Positions 53,374-62,358 of a stretch of DNA of 64,000 nucleotides are shown here, in pieces; the stretch's first letter is position 1, and every line of letters starts with the position of its first letter. The notes beneath the pieces were generated by a model. The model did no database searches. It saw only the letters and a program-made list of their open reading frames with translations, and was not told where the DNA came from. Both the position numbers and the translations under genes were made by a program. Location of the stretch: contig CAWBRY010000001.1 in assembly GCA_963791295.1 (NCBI GenBank), forward strand, positions 2,147,419-2,211,418, in the 5' to 3' direction. The DNA is from CAWBRY01 sp963791295 (lineage in GTDB: Bacteria > Bacteroidota > Bacteroidia > Chitinophagales > Chitinophagaceae).

Positions 53374-54303
53374 TTACAGGTATTTCAAACTCTCCACTTT
53401 ATCCTGGCCGATTTGCTTAATTAATTCTTCGAGGCTGTCAAATTTGATCTCCTCTCTCAGGTATTTTTTTACATATACTTTGAGTGTTTGATCGTATAAA
53501 TCTTTGTCGACCTCAAAAATATTCACCTCGATCACCCTTTTTTTGCCATCCACTGTCGGTCGAAAACCAATGCTCATCATTCCTTTGAGCAATGTGACTT
53601 GCCTGTCTAATTGCACATATACGGCATAGATGCCATTGCCGGGAATGATCTTTTCTTCATCCTGCATCTTCAGGTTGGCCGTGGGGTAACCCAATTTTCT
53701 TCCCAGTTTATCGCCGTGAACAACAGTTCCTGAAAAGAAAAAATCGTATCCCAACAGTTTGTCCGCTACTTCAATTTTTCCGTCGAGCAGCGATTCCCTG
53801 ATCCGTGTCGAACTGATTGAAATTTCATCCAGCACCTGCCTGGGAATTTCCATCAGCCGAAATCCAAGTTCTTCAGACATTTTTTCCAGCAATCGAAAAT
53901 CGCCTTTTCTTTCCTTACCAAACCGGTGATCATAGCCAATGATCAATGTATGGGGATGAAATTTGCCAATGAGAAAATTTCTTACATAGGCTTCAGCAGA
54001 TTGATTGGCAAACGCATCCGTGAAGGGTACGACCACTACATGTTGGATCCCCAGGTCTTTCAGCAGTTCCAATTTTTCGCCCAGCGTGTTGATCAATCGA
54101 ATGCCGAGAATGGTTGAAGAAACCACCTTACGGGGATGAGGATGAAAGGTAATGATAACGGTTTCGCCATCAATTGCCAATGCCTCCGTCTTCAATTTAT
54201 CGATGATCTGGCGGTGCCCCATATGTACACCATCAAACGTGCCAATGGTAATGATCGCATTTCGGAACGCCGGAAGGTTTTCGATGTCATAATGTACTTT
54301 CAT
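53374..54303 (-). CDS. ribF: Bifunctional riboflavin kinase / FAD synthetase
   Basis: 309 residues. Phosphorylates riboflavin to FMN and adenylylates FMN to FAD. The N-terminal FAD synthetase domain (about 15-170) has TIGTFDGVHMGHRQI and IIGYDHRFGKERKGD; ISISSTRIRESLLDG is the conserved link. The C-terminal kinase domain (about 180-305) has GTVVHGDKLGRKLGYPTANL, PGNGIYAVY and MMSIGFRPTVDG. All expected signatures are in place. Confidence 0.96.
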   Translation of the reverse strand: MKVHYDIENLPAFRNAIITIGTFDGVHMGHRQIIDKLKTEALAIDGETVIITFHPHPRKVVSSTILGIRLINTLGEKLELLKDLGIQHVVVVPFTDAFANQSAEAYVRNFLIGKFHPHTLIIGYDHRFGKERKGDFRLLEKMSEELGFRLMEIPRQVLDEISISSTRIRESLLDGKIEVADKLLGYDFFFSGTVVHGDKLGRKLGYPTANLKMQDEEKIIPGNGIYAVYVQLDRQVTLLKGMMSIGFRPTVDGKKRVIEVNIFEVDKDLYDQTLKVYVKKYLREEIKFDSLEELIKQIGQDKVESLKYL

Positions 54304-54385
54304 AAAATGATCGCGAAGATAGAAATTAGTAAATACCTGATTTGCTTCTTATAAGTTAGATTTGCCAACTAATCAACATGTAGAG

Positions 54386-55582
54386 ATGTCGTTGTATTCC
54401 CAACGCGGAGTTTCAGCCCAAAAAGAAGAGGTTCATGCAGCAGCCAGGTCACTTGATCCTGGCCTTTACCCAAAAGCATTTTGCAAGATTTTCCCGGACA
54501 TTCTCGGTCAGGATAAGGATTGGGTGAATGTCATGCATGCTGATGGGGCTGGAACGAAAAGCATCCTGGCTTACTTATACTGGAAGGAGACCGGCGATGT
54601 TTCTGTATGGCGGGGCATTGCCCAGGATGCCATCGTGATGAATCTCGATGACCTCCTATGCGCCGGCATATACAGTAACCTGCTTTTTTCATCCACCATT
54701 GACAGAAATAAGAAACTGATCCCGGGAGACGTGCTCGAGGCTATCATTGCCGGAAGCCAGGATTTTTTCTCCACCATGAATAAATATGGTGTGCATATTC
54801 ACTACCTGGGAGGTGAAACCGCTGATGTGGGTGACCTGGTTCGGACAATCGCTGTTAATGGCACGATGACGAGCCGCTGGCCCCGGTCGAAAATCATCAG
54901 CAATGAAAAAATAAAGGCCGGCGACATTATCATAGGACTCGCATCCTACGGCCAATCCAGCTATGAAGATGAATACAACAGCGGCATCGGAAGCAATGGC
55001 CTCACCAGCGGAAGGCACGACCTGCTGGACAAGACTTACGCTACCCGCTTTCCTGAATCGTATGATACCACGATGGATGATCAGGTAGCCTATGTAGGAG
55101 ATCATCTGCTTCAGGAAGAAATTCAAGCGGACCATTTTGAAAATGTGCCAAGCTCAACCGTTACCGTGGGCAAACTGCTGTTGAGTCCTACCAGGACTTT
55201 TGCCCCCGTGCTCAAGGAAATTCTTGAAAAACACTTCGATTCCATTCATGGATTGATCCATTGCAGCGGGGGAGGTCAAACCAAATGTCTGAAGTACATG
55301 CCTGACAAAGTCGTTATCATTAAGGACAACTTGTTTGAGCCGCCGCTCGTATTTCAATTGATCCAAAAAGCAAGCAATGCGGATCAACGGGAAATGTACC
55401 AGGTGTTCAATATGGGAACAAGAATGGAAATTTATACGACGGAAAAAAAATCGGAACCAATCATCGGCATCGCTAAGGCGTTTGGAATAGATGCGAGAGT
55501 AATGGGCCGGATCGAAAGTGGAGAAAAAAAACAATTGATCATTCGCAATAGCGCCACTGAGCTCTTATTTGATGGAACTTAA
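54386..55582 (+). CDS. purM: Phosphoribosylformylglycinamidine cyclo-ligase (AIR synthase)
   Basis: 398 residues from the ATG at 54386, which begins YSQRGVSAQKEEVHAA. A TTG 24 bases upstream adds no family sequence. Converts FGAM to AIR in purine synthesis. The ATP/metal-binding segment MHADGAGTKSILAYLYW and the DDLLCAGIYSNLLFS, YLGGETADVGDLVRTIAVNG and GSNGLTSGRHDLLD segments are typical of the PurM form found in Bacteroidota. Cytoplasmic. ftsE follows 64 bases downstream. Confidence 0.95.
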   Translation: MSLYSQRGVSAQKEEVHAAARSLDPGLYPKAFCKIFPDILGQDKDWVNVMHADGAGTKSILAYLYWKETGDVSVWRGIAQDAIVMNLDDLLCAGIYSNLLFSSTIDRNKKLIPGDVLEAIIAGSQDFFSTMNKYGVHIHYLGGETADVGDLVRTIAVNGTMTSRWPRSKIISNEKIKAGDIIIGLASYGQSSYEDEYNSGIGSNGLTSGRHDLLDKTYATRFPESYDTTMDDQVAYVGDHLLQEEIQADHFENVPSSTVTVGKLLLSPTRTFAPVLKEILEKHFDSIHGLIHCSGGGQTKCLKYMPDKVVIIKDNLFEPPLVFQLIQKASNADQREMYQVFNMGTRMEIYTTEKKSEPIIGIAKAFGIDARVMGRIESGEKKQLIIRNSATELLFDGT

Positions 55583-55646
55583 TTGTATAAAATTTTTCTA
55601 TTTCCTTCGACATTCTTTGCTTTATTTTGCATCAAAGAATTAAAGA

Positions 55647-56336
55647 ATGACTGAGCCGATCATTGAATTACATCATGCGAATATTTACCAGGGTGACAAT
55701 CTTATATTGCAGGATGTAAACCTCACGGTAAACAAAGGGGAATTTGTATACCTGGTAGGAAAGACCGGCACCGGAAAATCCAGCTTGTTAAAGACCCTGT
55801 ATGGAGAGTTGCCACTAACGGAAGGCGAGGGCACCGTTGCCGGCTATGTATTGCGAGGCCTCAATTGGAAGAAAGTGCCTTATCTCAGAAGAAATCTGGG
55901 CGTGGTCTTCCAGGACTTTCAATTGCTCACAGACCGTAATATCAATAACAACCTGAAGTTCGTGCTACGCGCTACCGGTTGGACAGATGAAAAATTGATG
56001 GACGAGAAAGTAATGGATGTATTGGATAAAGTAGGCTTAAAAGCCAAGGGATTTAAGATGCCTTTTGAACTAAGTGGAGGTGAGCAGCAAAGAGTAGATA
56101 TTGCCAGGGCCCTTCTCAATTCGCCCAAGATTATTTTGGCCGATGAGCCAACAGGAAATCTCGATCCGGAGACTTCTGATGAAATAATGAACCTACTCTT
56201 TCAAATTTCAAAAGATTATAATTCTTCTGTCGTCATGGCCTCTCACGATTATATCGTCGTTCAAAAATTTCCTGCACGAATGATCCGTACCGAACGGGGA
56301 AGAGTGATCGATAATGCTTCAATCACGATGGAGTAA
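55647..56336 (+). CDS. ftsE: Cell division ATP-binding protein FtsE
   Basis: 229 residues of the ABC ATPase family. Walker A is GKTGTGKSS, the Q-loop is VFQDFQLL, the signature is LSGGEQQRVDIARALL, Walker B is IILADEPTGNLD and the H-switch is VVMASHDY. The short N-terminal IIELHHANIYQGDNLILQDVNLTVNKGEFVYLVG and the GNLDPETS segment match FtsE. It works with FtsX at the division septum; ftsX is not adjacent here, which is common in this group. Confidence 0.92.
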   Translation: MTEPIIELHHANIYQGDNLILQDVNLTVNKGEFVYLVGKTGTGKSSLLKTLYGELPLTEGEGTVAGYVLRGLNWKKVPYLRRNLGVVFQDFQLLTDRNINNNLKFVLRATGWTDEKLMDEKVMDVLDKVGLKAKGFKMPFELSGGEQQRVDIARALLNSPKIILADEPTGNLDPETSDEIMNLLFQISKDYNSSVVMASHDYIVVQKFPARMIRTERGRVIDNASITME

Positions 56337-56344
56337 TCTACCCT

Positions 56345-56397
56345 GCTGCGCGTCTCACACACCAACAACCAACCGCCTTGGTGCGTGTCTCACGCAC
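56345..56397. repeat. Two copies of an 18-base element, one a perfect hairpin
   Basis: Copy 1 (56345-56362) and copy 2 (56380-56397) differ at three positions. Copy 2 contains the perfect palindrome GTGCGTG-TCT-CACGCAC (56381-56397); copy 1 does not pair with itself as well. Alternatively, part of copy 1 (CACACACCAA) pairs with the start of copy 2 (TTGGTGCGTG) around a 12-base loop. It lies between the convergent ftsE and glycosyltransferase genes and may act as terminator or be a REP-like dispersed repeat. Confidence 0.55.
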
Positions 56398-56405
56398 TCA
56401 GCAAC

Positions 56406-57494
56406 CTATTCCCAAATCGACAGATAAAACTCAATTAACTTTTTTTCTTCTCTCTGCCAGTTCAGTTCTTCCCGGGCTTTCATGCAATTCTCCTGCAACT
56501 GGCGGTAAAGAGTTTGATCTTCCAACATTTGATTGAGTTTTTCTGCAATAGATTTGGGCGTCAGGTCATCGATGAGCACAGCAAACTTGTAGGTTTTATT
56601 TATTTCTTGATAGGCGGGGTAGTTTACGCAGAGTTGGGGAATGCCTGCATTCATATAGTCAAAAAACCGGTTAGCCAACGAAAGATAATTGCTAAGGCCT
56701 TTATTCTCAAAAAGAGTGACCCCTAACCATGCCTTTTGCGTCAGCTCGAATAATTCACCTGGTGGGATCCTGCCCGTAAAGCTGATCTTGTCAGCCAGTT
56801 GATTTTTTCTAACCAGCTCCTGAGCCTGAAGAAAAAAATTTCCATTCCCCGCAATGATCAATTTACTGTGGACATCCTTCATCGCCGGGATCAGGGTCTC
56901 GAAGCTCCGACCCTCATTGACAGCTCCCTGGTAGATAATGTATTTCTCGTTCTTATTGGGTATTTGTAACGGTCGAAGTACAGGCACGTTACGGATGACG
57001 GCGTATTCAACTCCATACATTCTGTTGAACTCATCTGCAATGGGTTGGTTAACGGTATATCCTTTTATAAATTTCGGAACGGTTGATCTTTCAATTCGTT
57101 TCCATTTCTTGTAGACCGAAGGCCGCGTGACAACTTCCTTCATTTCACAAAATAGTTCGTGGGCATCGTAGACGCGTTTGATTTTTTTCAGGCGGGACGC
57201 ATAATAGCAGGGCAGTATAGTGTCGAGATCGATGGCGCAGATCAGGTCCATTTTTTTGAATAGCAAATAAATCAATAAACGGGCGGCATACTCTGCATAA
57301 AACGCTTTTCCACCGCGGAAAAAACAGGAAATCCTTTTTTGGGCAAATGGCTGTTCCAAAAGGGGAGGAGACTCATGCAATTTTCGGCCAACTAATGTCA
57401 CCTTATATCCCGCAACCGCCAGGGATGTGCAAATGCGGATCATCCGCTGGTCATAACTCAAGTCGTTGGTAACGGTGAAGTAAAGTCGTTTCAT
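56406..57494 (-). CDS. Glycosyltransferase (GT4-like)
   Basis: 362 residues. Rossmann-like opening LYFTVTNDLSYDQRMIRICTSLAVAGYKVTLVGRKL, then the second half with YIIYQGAVNEGRSFETLIPAMK, KLIIAGNGNFF, DKISFTGRIPPGELFELTQ and the acceptor/donor Glu region GVTLFENKGLSNYLSLANRFFDYMNAGIPQL, the pattern of family-4 glycosyltransferases. It is 25 bases after the Gfo/Idh gene on the same strand. Cell-surface polysaccharide synthesis is likely; donor and acceptor are unknown. Confidence 0.88.
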   Translation of the reverse strand: MKRLYFTVTNDLSYDQRMIRICTSLAVAGYKVTLVGRKLHESPPLLEQPFAQKRISCFFRGGKAFYAEYAARLLIYLLFKKMDLICAIDLDTILPCYYASRLKKIKRVYDAHELFCEMKEVVTRPSVYKKWKRIERSTVPKFIKGYTVNQPIADEFNRMYGVEYAVIRNVPVLRPLQIPNKNEKYIIYQGAVNEGRSFETLIPAMKDVHSKLIIAGNGNFFLQAQELVRKNQLADKISFTGRIPPGELFELTQKAWLGVTLFENKGLSNYLSLANRFFDYMNAGIPQLCVNYPAYQEINKTYKFAVLIDDLTPKSIAEKLNQMLEDQTLYRQLQENCMKAREELNWQREEKKLIEFYLSIWE

Positions 57495-57519
57495 TCAGGA
57501 TGGTTGGCGCACCATAAAG

Positions 57520-58536
57520 TTATTCCAGCAAAGGCGATCCCTTGTAAATTTTTTCAATGATCTCAATGGTCTTTGTCATTTCATCTGTCGTGATGAAAGG
57601 TAGAGAAGGATCATCGATAGCCTGGATCAGCGTTTCATAAACCAAATGATGGTTGCTCATGCTGCCCTGATAGAATCCGTATTCATTAGAAGGATTGCTC
57701 TTTAATAGTGGAGGACTGATTTTTCCTTCAGCGGAAAAATAATCCAGCTCATTGAGGTATTGTCCTCCCACTCTCAAGGTTCCTTTCTCGCCAAACACCA
57801 AAAAAGATCCTTCCATATTTTTTTGATGACTATTTATTGTATAATGAATCGTCCCGATGGCGCCACTCTTCAATTCCAGTACGGCTACTCCGGTATCTTC
57901 AAATTGGATCACATTCTTATGAAGATAGTTCTTGCGCCAACCTTGCGTCCTCTCCACATCTCCAAGGCACCAGTAAAGCAGATCTATAAAGTGGCTGAAT
58001 TGAGTAAACAATATACCTCCATCCATTTCCAGGGTTCCCCTCCAATCACTCTGGTAATATGCAACCGGGCGATTCCAGAAACAATTGATCTGGAAGCTGA
58101 AGATCTCGCCGAGCTCTTTATTATCCAACAAACTCTTTAAAACAACGATGGGAGGATTAAACCTGTTTTGCTTGACAACATAAAGCTTTCTTTGAAAAGT
58201 CCTGGCTGCGTCAATCATTCCCGTGGCCTCGGCAGAACTAATGGCCATCGGTTTTTCGCACAATACATCTTTTCCGGCTTTCATGGACTGAATGCAATGA
58301 GCAGCATGGAGTCCATTAGGAGTGCAAACTGCAACGATCTCTACTTGCTTTTCTTTTTCCAACAACTCGTCTATCGAATAATAAGGCTTTGCGGAGAATT
58401 CACGTGCCAATTCATCGGCTTTGTTTTCGGCAATATCACATACGGCCACGAGATGCCCGAGTCTTGATGCCTGAGCAGCATGACGCCAGGCAATCTGGCC
58501 ACATCCAATAATAGCAAATCGGGGAGTGGTTTTCAC
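57520..58536 (-). CDS. Gfo/Idh/MocA family oxidoreductase
   Basis: 338 residues: Rossmann motif FAIIGCGQIAWRHAAQASRLGHLVAVCD, the conserved EKP in DVLCEKPMAI, then MDGGILFTQFSHFIDLLYWCLGDV in the substrate-binding domain. The Lys/His pair (VVKQNRFNPPIV, TIHYTINSHQKN) is typical of UDP-sugar 3-oxidases (WlbA/WbpB class), an inference supported by the downstream glycosyltransferase gene. If so, it would act on UDP-GlcNAc-type sugars in surface glycan synthesis. Confidence 0.85.
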   Translation of the reverse strand: MKTTPRFAIIGCGQIAWRHAAQASRLGHLVAVCDIAENKADELAREFSAKPYYSIDELLEKEKQVEIVAVCTPNGLHAAHCIQSMKAGKDVLCEKPMAISSAEATGMIDAARTFQRKLYVVKQNRFNPPIVVLKSLLDNKELGEIFSFQINCFWNRPVAYYQSDWRGTLEMDGGILFTQFSHFIDLLYWCLGDVERTQGWRKNYLHKNVIQFEDTGVAVLELKSGAIGTIHYTINSHQKNMEGSFLVFGEKGTLRVGGQYLNELDYFSAEGKISPPLLKSNPSNEYGFYQGSMSNHHLVYETLIQAIDDPSLPFITTDEMTKTIEIIEKIYKGSPLLE

Positions 58537-58561
58537 TATCTCAAATATAGACAGATAAGCT

Positions 58562-58596
58562 AGATGCTAGATACTAGAATCCAGTATCTAGCATCT
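58562..58596. repeat. Perfect 14-bp inverted repeat built of CTAG-rich units
   Basis: AGATGCTAGATACT at 58562-58575 and its exact reverse complement AGTATCTAGCATCT at 58583-58596 flank a 7-base loop. The TATCTAG unit recurs at 58600-58605. It sits between the Gfo/Idh start (58536) and the TonB receptor stop (58606). It would form a stable hairpin on either strand, but there is no T-run beside it, so it looks like a mobile or dispersed repeat rather than a plain terminator. Confidence 0.65.
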
Positions 58597-58605
58597 GGTA
58601 TCTAG

Positions 58606-61236
58606 TTATTGCCCCTGGTTACTGTTGTCTGTATCCTCTCCTTGATTCCTGAGATTTTTTCTCTTAAAGAGCGATGCATCAAATTTTCCAAATCGCCAGT
58701 TGAAGTTCAAACGCAGGACCTGTGCATCACGGCGACGAAGAGCATCCTGAATGAAATAAGCCGACTCCGAATGGATATCCGACCTTCTTGTTCTGAAGAT
58801 ATCATTGATGTTTAATGATAAAGAAGCCTTTTTTTCTTTCATGAATTCAAACCGGAGTGCAGCGTCCACCGTGTAAGTGGCCCTAACATAACCCTGTGAC
58901 GAAGTGGACTGGCCGAAAAACCCTCCGCCACCGCCAAAACCACCGCGGCCCCCGCCTGAATTGCTTCCACCGGGAGGAAGGATCGTCTTGGACTGATAAT
59001 CCCCGGAGATCTGCAGGGTAAAATTCTTGGGCAGTTTGAAAGTATTATTGATCTTACCAAACCAGCTTGCAAATTGATCCTGATCGGGTTGGGTAGGATC
59101 ATCTAATTTAATTTGAGAGGTATATAAATTCAGATTGAAGGTGATATCCCACCACTTCGTCAGTTTGTTCCTGGAAACGAATTCTGCACCTGTGACGTAA
59201 CTACTGCTGGCGTTAATAAAGGTATTTACAAGAATGTCCTCTCCATTCGATGGATTAGTCTCTACTGCCTGCGATCTCGTGATGAGGTCGTTCGTATTCT
59301 TATAGTATAGGGAGACGATGAAGTTGTCTTTATTCTTAAACGTTTTTTGATAAGCCAATTCAACGGAGTTAGTGAATTCCGGTTTCAAATTTGGATTTCC
59401 ACGGCTGATATTGAGTGAATCGGAGAAGTCAGTAAATGGATAAAGTTGGAAAAAATTGGGCCGGTTGATCTTCCGGGTATAATTTAATTGTATCTCCTGG
59501 TCATTTTTCATTTTGTTATTTAAGAAAACACTGGGAAAAGCGCTCACAGGAAATTTGATATTGAAATTCTCATTCTTATTGGGAAGATGGCCTTCATATT
59601 TTGAGCTCTCTACACGCAATCCTAACTGGTATCCAAAACTCTTTATTTGGTTAGAATAGGTGCTGTATGCAGCATAAACCCGGTCAGTACTATTATAACT
59701 TACCGACAATAGCGGATCATATATCGCTGTTCCGGATTCATCAACATTATAAAAATCATTCTTGCTGTCTACTTTCCGTATCGTCATGCGAACGCCTGAT
59801 TCAAATTTTGATTTTTCATTTATAGGATTGGTATAATCTGCCTGGATGATCGTATTTTGATTTGTGCCGCTCCCAATTTGTTGTTGTGATGAGGATTTGG
59901 CAATATTATGTGTTGGAATGTCGAGCGAATCGGTTTTAATGAAATTCAAATTTGTATTCCTGCCGGAATTGAAAGTAACATCGGCCGTTAGTTCCTGTCC
60001 TGCTTTTGGAAAATTATGTTTGTAACTGATCGTGGAACCGGCATTGCGGAAACCGTTGTTACTTTTTGAATATCGATCAGCGATGGAAGAGACTGGTGGA
60101 ACAGACATGACTTCTGTAGACATCTGGCTGGTTGTCGTCGGTCGGAACCTTCCCCTGACATAATTCCCGGATAAAGAGATGGTATTTCTATTGTCGACAA
60201 AATAGTCAAACCCGCCGCGAATAAATTTGAAATTGCCCTGGGTTTCATTGCGATCTTCCTGGTGAAGCACACTTTCCGGAGCTATCAGCGTGGTTCGGTC
60301 GGTGGTGCCCTTCGCGAGCGACTTCCGTTGATTGAGGTTGGCATTCAGGAAAATATTGATCTTTTGTTGCCGAATATTAATGTCCCCGCCAATTCCCACC
60401 CTTCCTCTCGAATCGACGTTGGAACGAATGCTTCCATTATACCCTGCTTTTTTATTTTTCTTTAAAACAACATTTAATATACCGGCTGTACCGCCGGAAG
60501 CGTCAAACTTGGCAGACGGATTGGTGATTATCTCGACACTCTCAATGGCGTCGGCAGGAATCTGATCCAACGTCATTGTAGTGGGACGGCCATCCACAAA
60601 AATTTGCGGTGTATTATTTCGCATCGTGACATTTCCGTCGATATCCACATTCAACGATGGCACGTTTCGCATCACATCGACAGCGGTACCGCCTGCCGAC
60701 ACCAGGTTCTTATCTACGTTGAAAACTTTGCGATCTATTCCTAATTGCAAACCAGCCCTGGTAGACGTCACGGTAACATTTCCCAAGAGGGCTTCTTCGA
60801 TGTTGATCTTAATATTTCCCAGGTCTTTGTCCAGACTTCCGAGCATAGCACTCATATCACCATTGTTGCCGCCCCGTTTAAAGTCAAAAGACACGTCTTG
60901 TTCATGAGGAGTGAACCCCACTACAGAAACTTTCAGTTTATATTTCCCCATCAGGGGAATATTTTCCAGGCTGAACTCACCATTGCTCCTGGTCAGCATT
61001 CCTGCAATGACTACCTCTGCTTTTTGTTTCGTAACGGAATCGAATTTGCTCTGAATCAGTTGAACAGACGCGTATTCAATGGGTTTGTTCGTTTTTGCTT
61101 CCTCTATTTTTCCGTAAAACCTTCCCGTCATTTGGGGACGGGAACCTCCGTTTCGGTTGCCACCGACGGGAGGAGTTTGGCATTCAGCCGAATAACTAAT
61201 TAATATTGAAGCAATTGGGATTAGTATTTTGTGCAT
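58606..61236 (-). CDS. Outer membrane beta-barrel protein, TonB-dependent receptor-like
   Basis: 876 residues with a signal peptide (to about residue 19, AECQ). A carboxypeptidase-regulatory-like domain follows (GRFYGKIEEAKTNKPIEYASVQL), then a plug with IPADAIESVEIITNPSAKFDASGGTAGILNVVLKK, and an outer-membrane barrel of the OMP_b-brl_3 type. A Gly-rich stretch (SGGGRGGFGGGGGFFGQ) near residue 770 is probably an outside loop. It ends NLRNQGEDTDNSNQGQ. The ligand is unknown and no SusD-like gene is next to it. Confidence 0.93.
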   Translation of the reverse strand: MHKILIPIASILISYSAECQTPPVGGNRNGGSRPQMTGRFYGKIEEAKTNKPIEYASVQLIQSKFDSVTKQKAEVVIAGMLTRSNGEFSLENIPLMGKYKLKVSVVGFTPHEQDVSFDFKRGGNNGDMSAMLGSLDKDLGNIKINIEEALLGNVTVTSTRAGLQLGIDRKVFNVDKNLVSAGGTAVDVMRNVPSLNVDIDGNVTMRNNTPQIFVDGRPTTMTLDQIPADAIESVEIITNPSAKFDASGGTAGILNVVLKKNKKAGYNGSIRSNVDSRGRVGIGGDINIRQQKINIFLNANLNQRKSLAKGTTDRTTLIAPESVLHQEDRNETQGNFKFIRGGFDYFVDNRNTISLSGNYVRGRFRPTTTSQMSTEVMSVPPVSSIADRYSKSNNGFRNAGSTISYKHNFPKAGQELTADVTFNSGRNTNLNFIKTDSLDIPTHNIAKSSSQQQIGSGTNQNTIIQADYTNPINEKSKFESGVRMTIRKVDSKNDFYNVDESGTAIYDPLLSVSYNSTDRVYAAYSTYSNQIKSFGYQLGLRVESSKYEGHLPNKNENFNIKFPVSAFPSVFLNNKMKNDQEIQLNYTRKINRPNFFQLYPFTDFSDSLNISRGNPNLKPEFTNSVELAYQKTFKNKDNFIVSLYYKNTNDLITRSQAVETNPSNGEDILVNTFINASSSYVTGAEFVSRNKLTKWWDITFNLNLYTSQIKLDDPTQPDQDQFASWFGKINNTFKLPKNFTLQISGDYQSKTILPPGGSNSGGGRGGFGGGGGFFGQSTSSQGYVRATYTVDAALRFEFMKEKKASLSLNINDIFRTRRSDIHSESAYFIQDALRRRDAQVLRLNFNWRFGKFDASLFKRKNLRNQGEDTDNSNQGQ

Positions 61237-61342
61237 CCGTTGGATTTGAATTTTTAGACGTTTAAAGGTCCCTGAACTTGCTCCGAGAATTGATCCAATT
61301 TGATAAATGGTCTTTCAGTCTTTATGAATGGTCGATAACGGC

Positions 61343-61909
61343 TCAAACTGCCACGGCCACGATGATGATCAATTCAATGACTCCAATAATAAAGCCAATT
61401 GTTATACCGAGGATGGCTGCCAGCTTTTGTTCTTTTTGCAGTGTTTCGCCGATCCTTTTTTGAAAATCTCCCCGAGAGGCTTCCTGTAATTTTTGAACTA
61501 CGATCGTTTCGAGGTCCAGATTCTTTTTAAAATTGCTTGCTAGTTCTTTCATGATCTCCGGAAATAATATTTTGATCTCCTGCATGAATATCTTTTTCAC
61601 CGAAAGCATTGTCTTGTCTCCGACAAACATGCTTAGCATGGGTATTTCTTCTTTCAACTTTACCTGCAGGAACTCTTCCACATGCTTTTCAATCAGGGGC
61701 ATTACTTTCAACAGTTGTTCAGGATCGCTGATCTTTTTTTCTATATCAAAGGAGTTCTGAAATTCAGCGCTGACAAGCTTTCCCAATTTTATCGTCCATT
61801 CATTTTTTCTCTTTGGATGGGGGTAAAATATTATTTTAAAAAACACGCGGATGACGATCCAACCGGTCAGGGCTGAGAATGGAGGTATGATGAGTAGCCA
61901 ATAAATCAT
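61343..61909 (-). CDS. DUF445-like membrane protein
   Basis: 188 residues with a membrane helix at each end: WLLIIPPFSALTGWIVIRVFF near the N-terminus and AAILGITIGFIIGVIELIIIV near the C-terminus. The middle is helical and charged (FQNSFDIEKKISDPEQLLKVMPLIEKHVEEFLQVKL). The PPFSALTGWIVIRVFF... FYP segment and the C-terminal GxxIGxxIGxxE pattern fit DUF445-type proteins. Function unknown. Confidence 0.78.
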   Translation of the reverse strand: MIYWLLIIPPFSALTGWIVIRVFFKIIFYPHPKRKNEWTIKLGKLVSAEFQNSFDIEKKISDPEQLLKVMPLIEKHVEEFLQVKLKEEIPMLSMFVGDKTMLSVKKIFMQEIKILFPEIMKELASNFKKNLDLETIVVQKLQEASRGDFQKRIGETLQKEQKLAAILGITIGFIIGVIELIIIVAVAV

Positions 61910-61997
61910 TTGTTGTTCGCTGGCACTTCTTCAGCTATTCAGCGATAATTTTCAACTGAGCAAAGAAACAGAAAGCAGCGCCCGATTCAAAATCACG

Positions 61998-62029
61998 TTT
62001 GGGGTCAAAATTGATTTTATATACTTTTG
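61998..62029 (+). promoter_or_regulatory. Promoter of tRNA-His, full consensus
   Basis: TTTG at 61998-62001 is followed after 20 bases by TACTTTTG (62022-62029). This is a full match to the TTTG-N19-21-TAnnTTTG promoter of Bacteroidota, and the tRNA begins 12 bases further on. Confidence 0.75.
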
Positions 62030-62040
62030 CCCGGTCAGAT

Positions 62041-62115
62041 GGTGGTCATAGCTCAGTTGGTTAGAGCATCAGATTGTGGTTCTGAGGGTCGTGGGTTCGA
62101 ACCCCATTGGCCACC
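62041..62115 (+). tRNA. tRNA-His (GTG)
   Basis: The 7-bp acceptor stem GTGGTCA/TGGCCAC plus the extra G-1 opposite C73 (62041 and 62115) are the hallmark of tRNA-His. D arm GCTCAGTTGGTTAGAGC, anticodon stem TCAGA/TCTGA with loop TTGTGGT (anticodon GTG) and T arm GTGGGTTCGAACCCC are complete. CCA is not encoded. Confidence 0.98.
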
Positions 62116-62119
62116 CGTC

Positions 62120-62144
62120 AAGCCCCGGTTATCGGGGCTTTTTT
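62120..62144 (+). terminator. Terminator after tRNA-His
   Basis: An 8-bp perfect GC-rich stem, AAGCCCCG with CGGGGCTT, and a 5-base loop are followed by a run of T. Confidence 0.9.
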
Positions 62145-62358
62145 ATGAACAGTCCTTGCGGAAAATATCAAACATTGAAAGATTTCGGCTGATAATCGTC
62201 GTCTGAAAAAACACTAGCCTTCCAATGGTGATTAAACTATCGCGAACCCGTAGATTCCGCATGTGGAGTGATCATTGCGGGTTTTTCCACTCATCAAAAA
62301 CCTCTGTTAAAAGCTCTTAAGGGCAAGAAATCCAACGTTTTTGCGTTAAATTTGAGCT

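Noticed and set aside
56345..56397. A short CRISPR-like array (two repeats with a spacer)
   Set aside because: The repeats are only 18 bases, number two, differ at three positions and have no cas genes nearby.
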